In this document: positions 1 through 11,303 of the stretch, one piece after another
How positions within the stretch are numbered: position 1 is the first letter of the stretch
How the letters are laid out: every line of letters begins with the position of its first letter
DNA from: Paraphoma chrysanthemicola
Taxonomy: Eukaryota; Ascomycota; Dothideomycetes; Pleosporales; Phaeosphaeriaceae
DNA: 64,000 nucleotides
Reading direction: 5' to 3'
Assembly: GCA_020744225.1 (NCBI GenBank)
Contig: JAGMWG010000012.1
Location: 868,001 to 932,000 of the forward strand
Made by a program: the position numbers and the translations under genes
Notes under the pieces: model-generated
Told to the model about the DNA's origin: nothing
Databases searched by the model: none
Seen by the model: the letters and a program-made list of their open reading frames with translations, nothing else

Positions 1-316
1 GGCAATTTTTGTCTGACAGTTCCTCGATATCGAACTCGGGATCTGTGAACTTTTCGTTGATACGATGGCATTCGCGGACAATTCGATCTACCCGCGCCCG
101 GCATTCTGATGCAGCAGCTTCATATGACTCAGCGGCATTCTTTCCTTTCGATGTGCCCGGTTTGCGAGCGGGCGGGAGAAGATTCGCATAGAGGCTTGAA
201 GGGAATATCTGGGTAACTTTCGCTGGCTTCTTGGTGATCAAGCTGTCCCAGAATTCGTTGATCGCATTCTGCGGAGCGTTCGTGATCTGCGTATCGGAGC
301 TGGTAACAGAACTCAT
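1..316 (-). CDS. Calpain-like cysteine protease, N-terminal part (runs off the left edge)
   Basis: On the minus strand an ATG at 316-314 opens about 105 codons with no stop to the window edge. The translation begins MSSVTSSDTQITN, then a stretch with INEFWDSL, KKPAKVTQIFP and SLYANLLPP, and then AAESYEAAASECRARV followed by FTDPEFDIEEL. As I remember the family, this order (a KPAK..FP..LYANLLPP leader, then AAESYEAA..EC..V, then KFTDP.FDIE) is typical of the region just before the catalytic domain in fungal calpain-family (C2) cysteine proteases, which are intracellular and usually calcium-linked. The catalytic Cys/His/Asn residues would lie beyond the edge and cannot be checked. No intron is needed in the visible part. 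The family call is from memory of the motif. Confidence 0.72.
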   Translation of the reverse strand, partial: MSSVTSSDTQITNAPQNAINEFWDSLITKKPAKVTQIFPSSLYANLLPPARKPGTSKGKNAAESYEAAASECRARVDRIVRECHRINEKFTDPEFDIEELSDKNC

Positions 317-2366
317 GTTTGCTTGATGTTTCCGTCGGCTTTGCTGTTACAGCCGCTATTGTTGTGCTCTGAGCAATCCCAACTTGGACGACACACGTTC
401 TGGCAAATAGCTTTCGTGCGATGAGACAGCTGAATAAGAGTGAAGCAACTCTTGAGGCTGACGAGGCCAAGCGCGATCATTATATGCTTTTCGCTGACTT
501 GGGGGCCAAAACACCTCGGAGTCGCACTAGCCCAATCTGTATAATGTGCGGCTGAGGGAGGAGCCTTGCACAGACTGTGACTCTCGTTGGTGCATCTCCA
601 GCCACATGCTGATCGCGGCGCCTGTGCACATTTGAAGTTCACCTTTGCTTATGGTGGCATGCATCTAGGTCCGCTGAATTTTGAAAGAGCCACAGCTGAG
701 GTGGGCTGCAGGTATACGAGCTGACCTGAGCTGCTGTCGCGAGCAGGGTACGTCTTCCCATTCGGAAGGCTACCTTGTTTGTTGGCAAGATGGCTAGATG
801 ATTGATCAATGTATGCTGGAGGTGCATAGATTCATCGTTACGTTGGCTGGAGCGAGCAGTTGGTGCGCCGTGCGTGATGAAGTGCTTACCGCGGGGGAGG
901 CGGTGCGATGTGGCAGTCGCGACCATTCCGCATTACCGCGTTCAAGCTAGACACTATTTTGTCGATTGGGATTGATTACAATGCATCGTAGTGCATCGTA
1001 AGGTTTCTAAGACCTTGTGCGCATAGGCGCGGGTTCACCGGTCCCATTTAAGTTTTACTGTGCGCAATTCTCGTCCACCTCTCTTATGCGCCAATTTTAG
1101 GGCTGAAAGCACCTGACCGGATACACTGTCGCGCGCGAATTAAGAACGAAGCCGACTCAGCCAAGCCCAAGCATGCTTGAGCGATAAGAATGCTGGGATC
1201 GATGCATTGTCACAGTAGCGGAGTTGCTGCTCGAAACAGTTGCATCATCGCGTGATTGTGAGGACATTTGTGTTGGGCAAGCCTTCCGAGTTGGCGCCGA
1301 AACTGTGCTCGCATGATGTGAGTCCACCTCGACACCTCGTTGCCTCCTTTTCGGACACTTATGAAGACTGATACTGTGCTATGTGATGTCTCATCCGAGT
1401 TGGAGGTGCTGAAGCCTCAGTTCATGGTGCACTTGCCGTGTCTGCTTGTACCTGGAGGTGTGAGCAATCGCAGATTTTTACCCAAACGGAATAGCTGCTT
1501 GGCAACAGATTAGCTTGTCATGGAAAAAGGGCAATTGCGAAGGTCAAGTTGCTAAGTGTGACTTCTGTATTTGGTCTGCCAAGATGTACCTTCCAGGTGA
1601 GTTGGCAGCTCGCCGACATGCACCACCTTGAAACAGCCGTGCCAACAAAAGCCAAGAGTGTATCGACAGCGACGCCGTAACGGCCGTACAAAGAATACCG
1701 GATACAAGGGCTATACATAGCATTAAGCAATTAAGGCATCGTGAGCGGCCGTATGTAAAGAGAAAAAGGAATTCGAGAGCCACCAGAGCGCCAGACCGAT
1801 CCTGTAAATGCTGGAAATGCAGACCAAAGCCAATTGCAGGGGGGCCGGGGAAGACTCGTAAACTGCCGGAGCGTGATGATCCCAGGCCCGGACTGAAACT
1901 GATCAGAGCGAGTGCTCGTTGCTTTTGTTCCCCGAGTAATGACATGGACGCCTGAGAAGGAAAGGCGAGCCGGGATTTGCCGCCACAGTAGGTGACGCCG
2001 AGGGTCAAGCCGCCAGAAACGCCGTGCTAAATCGATAATGCCGACTTGAAAAATGCTGGGTGAAGTGGTATAGACAGATATCCGCCGTTGGTAATGAACC
2101 GAAATATACGCGAGGGGAGGATGCGCCCAAGAGCTGGGAACCTAGATGCGCTCGGGCACGAGATCGCGAACACGGCCCGGGTAGTTGGATTCGCTAGCCG
2201 ATTAGATCTGTGCTTTGCATTCAATCTGCGCCAGCGAGTCAGCACACTGCGAACGTGCATTGCCAGAAAGGATTCTTTTTTGAAACACATCTGAAGTCTG
2301 GACAATGGACATGATGCGAGGATGCACCGAAGTCTTGTGCCTTGGGGTGCGGATTGGGATACGCAC
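317..2366. other. Intergenic region without a supported gene
   Basis: About 2 kb upstream of the calpain-like gene. Only short, low-quality open frames are present (longest about 154 codons on the minus strand near 1544-2008), with no recognisable domain and no splice pattern joining them. A small direct repeat (tgcatcgtag twice) lies near 983-1003. It probably holds the calpain promoter and 5' leader. Confidence 0.5.
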
Positions 2367-2528
2367 CTATGCCTTTGAGGTACATGGCTGGCAGGTCTTG
2401 ATCTTGCAATTCTTGCACTCGTACACAAACGAATGAGGCCCCGAGTGGCAGTTGTGGCAGTTCCATTGAATGAGGGTCGTGTCGGACTTGATGACTTGCC
2501 ACGAGTGCTGGCAGTGTGAGGCGGCCAT
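2367..2528 (-). CDS. Small cysteine-rich, zinc-ribbon-like protein (53 aa)
   Basis: ATG at 2528-2526 and TAG at 2369-2367 give MAASHCQHSWQVIK... ending in TSKA. Four Cys/His pairs are evenly spaced: HCQH, then CHNC-H, then CKNC, then CQPC. That spacing is what a double zinc knuckle or ribbon would need, and chance frames rarely show it. The phrase IQWNCHNCHSGPH resembles small fungal hypothetical proteins I have seen, but no function is known to me. The longer frame reaching 2609 adds a segment without this character, so I prefer the internal ATG. The gene stands alone on both sides. It could be part of a larger spliced gene. Confidence 0.5.
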   Translation of the reverse strand: MAASHCQHSWQVIKSDTTLIQWNCHNCHSGPHSFVYECKNCKIKTCQPCTSKA

Positions 2529-5500
2529 GATGATGCGGAGATGTGGACGGAGATTGTGGCGGGGATGAACAAGGCGGGACTTGACGCTTTTGCATGTCAG
2601 AGGGTGCAATGGGAACAGGCAGATATGTATGCTGCGAGAGGTGAGGGCTTACCAGACAGGTGTGGTGGAGGACGTTTGGAGACTGGCGTGGGATGTGCGC
2701 TCAAACCCGAGGGTGCAAAGGTACTTGAGTCGTGGCTGGTAAAAGCAAGTAAAGACTGCAGAGAGAGAGGAACCAAAGTGGGAACTGGTGCTGAGGGAGC
2801 GAACGCGTTCTTGTTGCTGGTGGATGGAGCCGCTAGAGACGCGGATCTGGGTCCGTCTTATACTGGATGCTGAGATGCCATTGACCAGAGGGGAATTAAC
2901 TTTTGCTACTACTCGAGCTGAGTCCATCTCCACCAAGAGCGGTAGTGTACAACAAGAATCGGCGTGCAGCCGTCTCGCAGTCTGGCAGCCCTGGGAGGTA
3001 GGGTCGAATGCGGACGGCGACTCGACCGATGGAGCAAAAGATACACTGGGGGTTACACGACGAGGCCGCATGGGATGTGCCTCTGCTACTCGGTCGATAT
3101 GAGGCTCTCGAAGGGCAGGGCATGGTGGAGCTGGTCAAACGCGGGCTGGCTGTTCCGCAGCCGCGGTCACGGTAGCATGGCCAGGTCGCGAAACCTTGTT
3201 GCAGACGGCGCGATGTGAATGCTCCGAAGAGCCCTGGACCAGAGGTTGGCCGGAATCTATGTGTCACACGAAACCGCACTGCATGCCTGTTCCCGCCGCG
3301 ATGATGGCATCCGCTGCCTCCTCTGCCTCCTCTGCCTGCGTCTCTGCACCCTCCTGGATGGGCAGCGGGCGTGAATGGCTGCAGGTGCGCAGGGGTCGCT
3401 CTACGCCGGCCAATCTGCCGCGGCCATCGCCTACTTCTCACATCGCCTAGGGCGGACTGGGACTGGGACTGGGGTCGCATCGCATCTCTCTAACTTTGCG
3501 CCTGCTGCTTTTTCCAGTCGCTCCTTCCCCAGCGCATCGCCATGCATCAGCACCCCCGACCTTTCTTTTCACTCTTTCTCCACCACTGGCCGGCAGCGCA
3601 TCGCACCAATGGACGTCGTCCGCGCTCGGCACCCCGGCCAGCCTCTGAGACGACCAGGAACTGAGCCGCATGAGCGGTCAACCATTCCAAACACAAACCG
3701 CCCAAAGCGTCGCCGTGCAGGCGCCCTCGACACTGTTTCTTCTCCGCATCCTGTCTGTCGACTTTCCTTCTGCTTCAGGCCACGACTTCGGCCGTTTGCC
3801 GGAACTGGGCCCCCTGCGTACCCAGCCATGTCGCCCGCAGTGTGAAGCTCCCATAGCTGTGGCGGCACGGCCTCCGCCATTACCATGACCACGCCCAGCG
3901 AAGGTCGTACAGTGGCGCACCCACGGACCCTGGCCTGCCGCTCGTAGATTTAGCAGTATCCGTCAATGAGCTAAGAGTGCCGCCGGCACAGATCCCGGCG
4001 CTGGCTCTTTACAGAACACGCGCAGCTAGCAACTGCATGCCAGCCAAACGGGCACCGCCCCATGCACGATAGCTTCCCCCGACCGGGTTCAGCTGGCCGC
4101 CGAACGCTCGCATGCAGCGGCCTCGCAGCCTCATCTCACCGAGCGCCCATGGCATCTTGCATTAGCGGCGCGGATCCACCTGCAGCCATCAGTCAGACAC
4201 CCTCACAGGTCTTCATGGGGACGCGTGCTGCCACACGAATAGCACACTTATCTCAGTCAACCGCCAGATGGCTGCGGGAGATCCACTGTTGAATCTGTTG
4301 GCGCTGCTCTCGCTGAGACAAACGGGTTGGGCAACCCGGCTCGTCATGTAACCTGCCCCATTCAGCAAGGGATGGCTCTACTGATAACAAGAGTCATGGC
4401 CAACCGCGTCTAGCGAACGTGAGCCCTTGTCTACAGTCGAAGGATCAGGTTGTCTTCTGAGGTACATCCGTCGAAAGATCAGGAGATGCTCGGGAGGTAA
4501 AGCCGCTGATCGAGACCATCTCTCGTTTTCCCAGACGCAAGCGATCTGAGATGTCAATTCTGGCACAAGCTCATCCCGTGCAGCTACATGCATCGAATAC
4601 GACATGTGTAATATCACAGCACGACTCATAATCGCAGGCCTTCAATGTGGTCGCTTGGTGCGTATGCCAAACAGGTGCGGTCGCAATCCCGCCTTGCTCT
4701 GTTTGAACGAATCATAAATCATACCAAGAGTTATGCAAAGCTTGAAGAGAAGTCAGGAGTTGAAAACGACATGTCTTCGATGGTGTCTGTTATGCGACCG
4801 CATGCCCTTCTGTCGCACAAAATCGGTGTGAACCTGGTTCCCGGTTCCGCAAATGCAAGATCGGTGTCACCAGCGATCCGGCTTGTGATCGTGGCGTTTC
4901 CCCATTGTGGATGGATGCGCGTCATGGCCTGGTCCGTTTTCGCTAGTCCCATCGTGTGTACATTTGCCAAGAGCATGCTTGTCTTTTCCCCACGCGAGCC
5001 GTCGCATTCTACGCTGCTTCTGAAAGAGTTCGACCGCGGAAGAGGCAATCGCGAGCAATTGAGTGGAGCCCTGCTGGTTCCTGACATAGCTACTTTTGCC
5101 TTGCTCATGTTGTCTTAGGTCAGACCTCCTCCTTTACGCCCTCGTTCTTCCGCCAAATTCACCAAGGGCATCTTTGCGCCGCGGAAGAGTCCACACAGGT
5201 TGGTCACCGCGGGTATGTTACCATTTCGCGTTCATGCTGGGACCCCATCCAAGGTATCTGATGTGTTGGTTCTGGTCGAGCGGTATCAGATACAGCCGGC
5301 AAGTTGGCAGTGCTATTGTCCTCGTGCTGTTCAACTACATTCCGACCATGCCGCAGGGCACGTACAACGTTCGCGCGGTGTGCTCCTCAGTCTATCTGTC
5401 TACCTTCAACCGGGTCACCGGGTATGTGGCTCGATCATAGCAGAAGGCGTCATTGGTCGCCCACGCCGTTTCCCGTCAATTGTTCCCCATGACAGATCAC

Positions 5501-6402
5501 ATCCGGGACGGCGGGAGTGTGCCTGAAACCACTACATCGAGGCGTAACCCCGGTATTCGGAGGCGAGCAGTGACCATGAGTGGCGATCGCCGATGCGCCT
5601 TCAACGGCCAATCGGGATATTTCTGTATAGCCTGAAAGCCTGGAATGGAAACCTGCGATCCTCCTAATCCCCTAGATCCACAAATGGCGCAAACTGATTG
5701 CCTTGTAGGCGACATGACCTCCCTCTCCTTTAGGGTGTATGCAATGGTCTCACAGCTCGGCGACCTTTGGTCATGTCAAACAGGGCGCCACAAATGAGCC
5801 CTGTGCTAGAATCGTCTTTTGCAGAAGTAAACTGCCTTCACACAGTTCATGATGGTACGTACCGGAAGAACGTCGCACCACTTACCGCTCCAGCACAGAC
5901 ACTGCGACCTTGACTCTGTTATTTCTTCCTGCTATCCGCGGTATGACTGAATTCACTGAGCACCTCGTCACAATAGTTTTCAACGTCGACGCCCCGCATC
6001 GTTGTGATTACGATGCACTGAAGCCCACTTCTCATGCTTCGACACTTGTAGCGATCGCCATTTATGTTGAGCGCTGTGACAGTGGAGTAGCGTAGCAGTG
6101 GGCACAGGTACCTTGCAGCTCTCACAGCCGTGGCGGGAAGCCGCACATTTGATTTCGATCTTCCTATCCACTTTCATGTACAGCCGCAAGCCCCATAATT
6201 GTAATCTAGCAAGAGCAGAAGACCCAATCGGTTGTATTCCCCTTGGGAAGCATATGCAGCTTGCGCGACCTTCAGCAGCGCGGTACAGAAGCACGATGCA
6301 GGCGGTGAGCTTGTGCAACGTTCCTAGGCCGACTCGGTCTGGCCATAAACGACTACCACAATTCGAACTGAAGGTAAAGAGTGTCGATCCTAGTCAACAT
6401 GG
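2529..6402. other. Long gene-poor region
   Basis: Almost 3.9 kb with no gene I can support. It contains a CCTCTG-type short repeat near 3319-3338 and GC-rich stretches around 3000-4200 that give many overlapping Arg/Ser/Pro-rich shadow frames on both strands. At 4645-5118 (plus) and 4731-5108 (minus) both strands are open together, but neither translation has a recognisable domain. Confidence 0.5.
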
Positions 6403-7002
6403 TTAGCCCAGACATGTCATCACGCTCGAGTGTACGTTGCAGTATGCATACCACCGGTCAAACTTGTGGCCGACGTTTTTCATATGGCCGACCTCCTTGA
6501 AGCCATGCTTGACATAGAAATCGCGCAGTCCCAAACCGTTCTTCCACATGGTCTCATCGATACTCATGCACGCCAACACCGCACGCACGCTGCTATGCTC
6601 GGCTCTGGGCGTGTCGATGAAGTCTGGGAACTGGTCTGGCGCTCTTAGGATGTCAATCACCTTCTGCAGCAAGGCCGAACCAATCCCCTCTTTCATGTGG
6701 CCTGGATGGCAGAAAAGCGAGAGCTCAACGGTGTGACGATATCCGCCCCTCCCACCACCACCGCGAAACAATCCAGCAGAACAGAAGCCAAGCACTGCAT
6801 CCTGCTCATCAACCGCAACTATGTACGGCAGACCCTCAGCCACAGACCTTCTCCAGCTCTGGGCAATGTCGTCATCCAGCGGTGGCTCCAGGGCAAGCGT
6901 AATGACGGTGTTGTTGACATAGTGCTCGGCGATGTCGCGGATGGCGGGGATATCGGAGGTCTGGCAGGCACGAAGGCGGTGCGTGGTGCTTGTAAGAGTC
7001 AT
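6403..7002 (-). CDS. GNAT-family N-acetyltransferase
   Basis: Single-exon 199-residue protein. It begins with RLRACQTSDIPAIRDIAEHYVNNT, the usual beta1-alpha1 opening of phosphinothricin/YncA-type GNAT enzymes, and continues with PYIVAVDEQDAVLGFCSAG. It then has ELSLFCHPGHMKEGIGSALL, which carries the acetyl-CoA pyrophosphate-binding loop (Q/R-x-x-G-x-G/A position, here EGIGSALL, about residues 110-118). The C-terminal part has RDFYVKHGFKEVGHMKNVGHKFDRW, the standard GF-K-VG strand. The family transfers acetyl groups from acetyl-CoA to amines such as antibiotics, amino acids or polyamines; the substrate here is unknown. It diverges from the PRPP synthetase gene across about 400 bp. Confidence 0.88.
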   Translation of the reverse strand: MTLTSTTHRLRACQTSDIPAIRDIAEHYVNNTVITLALEPPLDDDIAQSWRRSVAEGLPYIVAVDEQDAVLGFCSAGLFRGGGGRGGYRHTVELSLFCHPGHMKEGIGSALLQKVIDILRAPDQFPDFIDTPRAEHSSVRAVLACMSIDETMWKNGLGLRDFYVKHGFKEVGHMKNVGHKFDRWYAYCNVHSSVMTCLG

Positions 7003-7401
7003 GACTGGCTGTGTTAATGGTCGCGTGCCAACGCAGCAGTGCTTGTAGAACGCTCGATAGCTGCGGGAGAGTGCATAAAGACTAATTCACACCATACAAG
7101 AGACAGACTCGCTCCTGCTGTCCTCGCTCGACTATGAATTCATAATCACAACCTGGTGCTTGGAGTCATATGTAGATGCGCCCTACTCGCTAGCCCTCCA
7201 CTGTACTGGTGAGCGCGACTCAGGCACGTCAGGGTCCCGGACCGGTTGTCGCTGCCGTTCTGGGACGTGGGGTCGAAATTTTGCTTGGCGCTACCATAAT
7301 CTTCCCGGGCCTGAGCTATGGCGGGAAATTCAGCCAGGCCTCACCGGCCTCCAACACAATTTGCACACTACGAGAACGTCACGCTCCTGGGACCGCCGAC
7401 C
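7003..7401. promoter_or_regulatory. Divergent promoter region (GNAT / PRPP synthetase)
   Basis: About 400 bp between two divergent start codons, so it must hold both promoters. An in-frame ATG-less extension of the PRPP synthetase frame reaches back to 7318, but homologous proteins start at the MRGAIVFSG methionine, so I treat this as 5' leader. No specific operator was recognised. Confidence 0.45.
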
Positions 7402-9199
7402 ATGCGCGGCGCCATTGTCTTCAGCGGGTCTTCGCACCCCAAGCTGGTCGAGGGCATCTGCGACCGCTTGGGCATGCGCCAGGGCTCTGCGACGCTGGGC
7501 AAGTTCAAGAATGGGGAGACGTCCGTCACAATTCGTATGTGCAGAGCCCGTACATACGCGGCGCTCGCTGACCGTCCTCAGACACGTCCATTCGCAACAA
7601 GGATGTCTTCATTGTCCAGAGTGGAAGCGAGAGGTTGGTTGTCACGCCATGTGCGAAGTCCACGGCTAACCACCGCAGAATCAACGACTCGGTCATGGAG
7701 CTGCTGATTATGATCTCGGCGTGCAAAGGCGGCTCGGCAAAGTCAATCACAGGTACTGCTGCCGAACTGAACAGCTCTGGCCGGCTCTGACTCTACTAGC
7801 TGTCATGCCATACTTCCCCTACTCGCGCCAGTCGAAGAAAAAGCAGCACCGCGGGGCCATTACGGCACGCATGGTCGCGAACCTCCTCCACATTGCCGGC
7901 GTGAACCACGTCATTACCGTCGATCTGCATGCGTCTCAGATGCAGGGCTTCTTCAAGTGCCCGGTCGATAACCTCGTCGCCGAGCCGCTCCTCGCACGCT
8001 GGATCCGAGTGAACGTGCCGAATTGGAGGGAAGCCGTTGTGGTCAGCAAGAACCCTGGTGGCACAAAGCGCGTCACGTCTCTGGCGGATGCACTCAAGCT
8101 TAGCTTCGGCATTGTCACAACAGACAGGCGGAGGGCAGGCACCGCAGTCCACTGGAACGAGAGCGCCATGTTTGAGCAACTGCGACTGGACGGCGGATAC
8201 GAGCCGACACTGCTGACCGACCCTGCAATCGAGATGGATGTCGAGATCACTACAGTCAACAAAATACCGCAAGAGCAGAGAGTTGAGGTCGGGAAGCCGA
8301 AGCCCAGGGGACGCGCACCCTCGAATCCACTACAACGGCGTGCGAATGGCGTGCCAGAGACGTTAGGAAGTCCACTATCCAAATCGATGCGAGCCAGCTC
8401 CATCATTGAGCCCGAGGTGCCGCTCGAGCCAATCCGAACGAATGTTGCCGACGTCCAAGAAGAAGTCGAGGAGCAAAGTGCAGATGAGAGCGCCGAGGAA
8501 TACACCGACGAGGTTTGTCGTATCCTCCACTTCCAGAATGTGAACTGACATTGACAGCGCGCGCGCAACGTCATCCACGGACGTCTGGTCCAAGGTCACA
8601 TCGTAGACGACTCACATCCCTCTCCCGCCATGTCCGCGACTTCACACACTACCTGGCGGAACCGTCCGCCGTCCGAGGGCGACGACGATATCCCCTCTCA
8701 CATGATGTCTTCATTCATGTCCACCGCATCATCGACTCGGAATAAGGATACGGAGCACTCGCATGCGCTGGGCGGCACGTATGACGCAGCAGCGTCTTCC
8801 GAGGACGAAGAGGAAGACCTGAAGAACCCTGAGCTTGAGACGATGGTCACCTTGGTCGGCAACGTCAAGAACCGACCGGTCTTCATTGTGGATGACATGA
8901 TGGACAAATCAGCATCCTGGATTGCGGCCGCCGAGACGGTTGTCAAGCGCGGTGGCGCCACCAAGGTGTACTGCTTCGCAACACATGGTCTCTTCGGCGG
9001 CGACTGTCTTGAGGAAATGAACAATTGTGATGTCATCGACAAGATTATCATTACCAACGCCTTCCCGATTCCCGAACACAAGCAAGACCAGGCGAGGAAC
9101 AAGCTGGTCATCATCAATGTCGACAATCTACTCGCCGAAGCCATCCGACGGAACCACCACGGTGAGAGCATGTCACAACTCTTCATGCATTACGACTAG
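7402..9199 (+). CDS. Ribose-phosphate diphosphokinase (PRPP synthetase), Prs5-like subunit
   Basis: Five exons: 7402-7534, 7582-7633, 7679-7752, 7800-8512, 8558-9199, giving 537 residues in unbroken frame. The enzyme family makes phosphoribosyl pyrophosphate from ribose 5-phosphate and ATP for purine, pyrimidine, His, Trp and NAD synthesis. Visible motifs are FSGSSHPKL at the N terminus, FKNGETSV, the PY-SRQ catalytic-loop region (FPYSRQSKKK), the divalent-metal loop DLHASQMQGFF, and the PRPP loop VFIVDDMMDKSASW followed by ATHGLFGGDCLEEM. An acidic, low-complexity insertion of about 170 residues (roughly 243-415) separates the last two blocks. Such non-homologous insertions are known in yeast Prs1 and Prs5, where the subunits form hetero-oligomers linked to cell-wall integrity. 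The DDMMDKSAS loop departs from the classical DDMADTCGT, which favours a Prs5-like subunit. The exact orthology is inferred. Confidence 0.9.
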
Positions 9200-10246
9200 A
9201 GCAGACCATCATCAGAGCGGCTGGAGGTGTATCTGTATGACTATTTACTGAGCAGATGGCGTTATGCGACACCCACGGGTGGAATGATTGAAACTCTGGC
9301 GCCGCGGCAAAAGCCGGCGCGATGGCACGATTGTGGCACGAATGATTTATGACGAAAACTAAGATACCAATTGTATGGCTTTTTGAATATGGTAAGAACA
9401 AGGCTCACACGGGGTGCTACTTGGCGTCCATCTCGCCGTACTGATTGCCTGCTTGCCTACAATCCAGTGATCCAACAAATTTTCTTTCTCCCTCTTCAGT
9501 CACTTGCCATGAATATAGACATGCGGGGTTCATGAAAAAATGACGCATGTCACCAACGATGTAAGCCTTGAGCTTGCAGGAGTCCTGTTCTGATACGGTG
9601 CACTCTTAACGGAACGTTGGAAGATTATACCCCAAACGAGGACGAAACAACTACTGGCTTCCTTCTGACCTCTGAGCTTCGGCGAGGAGTGGTGGGGAGT
9701 CGGTTGATGGGTTTCCTCGTACATATTGTTTGATGATGGCGGGATGGAGATGGTGTTGTGCAGGTTTAGCCTGGTGTGGGTGTTGATGGTTGTGAGGAGT
9801 TGGGGTGAAATAGTTGGTTGAGGGAAAATCAATCACATATCTTTTGATAAGGTTTTGTCTGTAGCATGTCTATCAGTCAGGGCACGATTGTGTGGTACTT
9901 GTCGCATCAAGGTACATAAGTAGCTCAGACCGTTCTCCGATCATATTTCCATCGAGCTTCTATCCATCCATTAATTTTCATCACACATCACCATACGCGA
10001 CATCATACACGCGATGTGGGTTCCTTGTCAATCCACCGCCAATAAAACGAAATCAGAGCCTGTAATCATTACTTCATCCTCTCTTACGCCTTGTCTGAGC
10101 TTTTAAATCACTCGCGCACTTCTCTTCTCTATCTCCCCTTCTCTCATCCTCTCCAACAGCGACTTTCCTCACCCACATCCCATGCCACTCCTTACACAAC
10201 ACCTAGACCGACAATCCCACCATCACCGTCACCAGTAACCTATCCT
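9200..10246. other. Intergenic region, convergent gene ends
   Basis: The region lies between the 3' end of the PRPP synthetase gene and the stop of the REEDG-repeat ORF. It should hold both terminators. The sequence is pyrimidine-rich near 10100-10246. No further gene is seen. Confidence 0.45.
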
Positions 10247-10567
10247 TCATCGCCCACTCCCACTTCCATTCGTATTTCCATTTCCACCCCCACCATTCCC
10301 ACTCCCACTATTCCCCTCCCTCCCATCCTCCTCCCTCCCATCCTCCTCCCTCCCATCCTCCTCCCTCCCATCCTCCTCCCTCCCATCCTCCTCCCTCCCA
10401 TCCTCCTCCCCCTCCGGCGGCCCAATATACCTCACAACCCCATGTTTCCGTCTCCACTTTTCTTCTTTGCGCTGCTTGCCACTTTCGACCAGCGACGCGG
10501 GGCCCACGAAGAAGAGATTCTCTGCTTTGGCTATGGATTCGAGGAGGTTTTTGATTGTTTCTGCCAT
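10247..10567 (-). CDS. Small protein with tandem REEDG repeats (106 aa)
   Basis: ATG at 10567-10565, TGA at 10249-10247. The N-terminal half is an ordinary-looking amphipathic sequence (AETIKNLLESIAKAENLFFVG, then ESGKQRKEEKWRRKHGVVRY). It is followed by six EEDG units separated by Arg (residues 53-82) and a Gly/Asn/Ser tail. The repeat is encoded by six perfect copies of a 15-bp unit, whose length preserves frame. The opposite strand is open over a longer stretch but translates to Pro/Leu repeats, so I favour this strand. I do not recognise the family. The real start of coding character at the N terminus is the main reason to call it a gene. Confidence 0.5.
   Translation of the reverse strand: MAETIKNLLESIAKAENLFFVGPASLVESGKQRKEEKWRRKHGVVRYIGPPEGEEDGREEDGREEDGREEDGREEDGREEDGREGNSGSGNGGGGNGNTNGSGSGR
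10321..10410. repeat. 15-bp minisatellite, six copies
   Basis: Six perfect head-to-tail copies of tcccatcctcctccc occupy this stretch, with degenerate flanks (ccctccc before, cctccgg after). It lies inside the small minus-strand ORF, where it encodes EEDGR units. Perfect identity between copies indicates recent slippage or active copy-number change. Confidence 0.95.
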
Positions 10568-11303
10568 GTTTTTGCGATAAAGACGCTGAAAAGGGTTTGG
10601 AATGGCCTTGCCTGGCCTTGTCTGGCCTGGCCGGGTCGGTGGTTGAGTGGGTTGGAAGGTACGGTGTGTGGTGGTGGGAGATGCAAGGCGCCAGTTGTTT
10701 GAGAATGAACGAAGAAGTGATGCGCTTGAGTATTAGAAGTGAATAGTTATTAAGTTTAGTTAGTGGTGGTTGATAGGATGATGAATTGAGTGGTTGGGGA
10801 TGTTATAAGGCAATTGCATGTGAATGATGATGGTGGATCGAGGCTGTGTCGCATCTCGTATCTCGCATTCAAAGAGCTTGGCTTGGCTACTTCACCCGAG
10901 GACATTCTTTGTCTGGATGACGGAGCAGCACAATTCATGGCCGGTACTTTTACTCAAAGTCTTCGCTCCACCCTAAAATTGCATTTTAAGCAACGAACGC
11001 ACAGCACACAACAACATTGCAAGAATGGAATGAGCATTCTGTGTTGATGACATACTAGCCATTGCATAGCTCTTCTTTTCGCTGCATTGCCCACTCGTCT
11101 ATGACTTTGAGGGAAACGACACAAACGCACCAATAGCGCTGTGCTCACAAATGCCATGAATCCCCTCCCATGTGATACCACCATCAACGCCAGGAAACGC
11201 TGCTGCATGTCGTGTAAGAGCCGTGATGGAAAAAGGAAATGCTCAGGTAGCCCGTTACTCATTACTCAACGAAGGCGACGGGAAACGATACAAGACTGAG
11301 GTT
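10568..11303. other. Intergenic region
   Basis: It holds the probable promoter of the REEDG-repeat ORF and the 3' end of the cullin gene. The plus-strand frame 10790-11047 lacks any recognisable domain and starts without a convincing context, so it is not called. Confidence 0.4.

Noticed and set aside
4645..5118. Overlapping open frames on both strands
   Set aside because: Neither translation has a recognisable domain, and the plus frame starts without a supported leader. I could not decide which strand, if any, is coding.
10091..10702. 203-codon plus-strand ORF rich in Pro, Leu and Ser
   Set aside because: Its open frame is driven by the 15-bp repeat and pyrimidine-rich sequence. The minus strand reads as a better protein.
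10790..11047. 85-codon ORF next to the cullin 3' end
   Set aside because: No recognisable domain; probably terminator or intergenic sequence.
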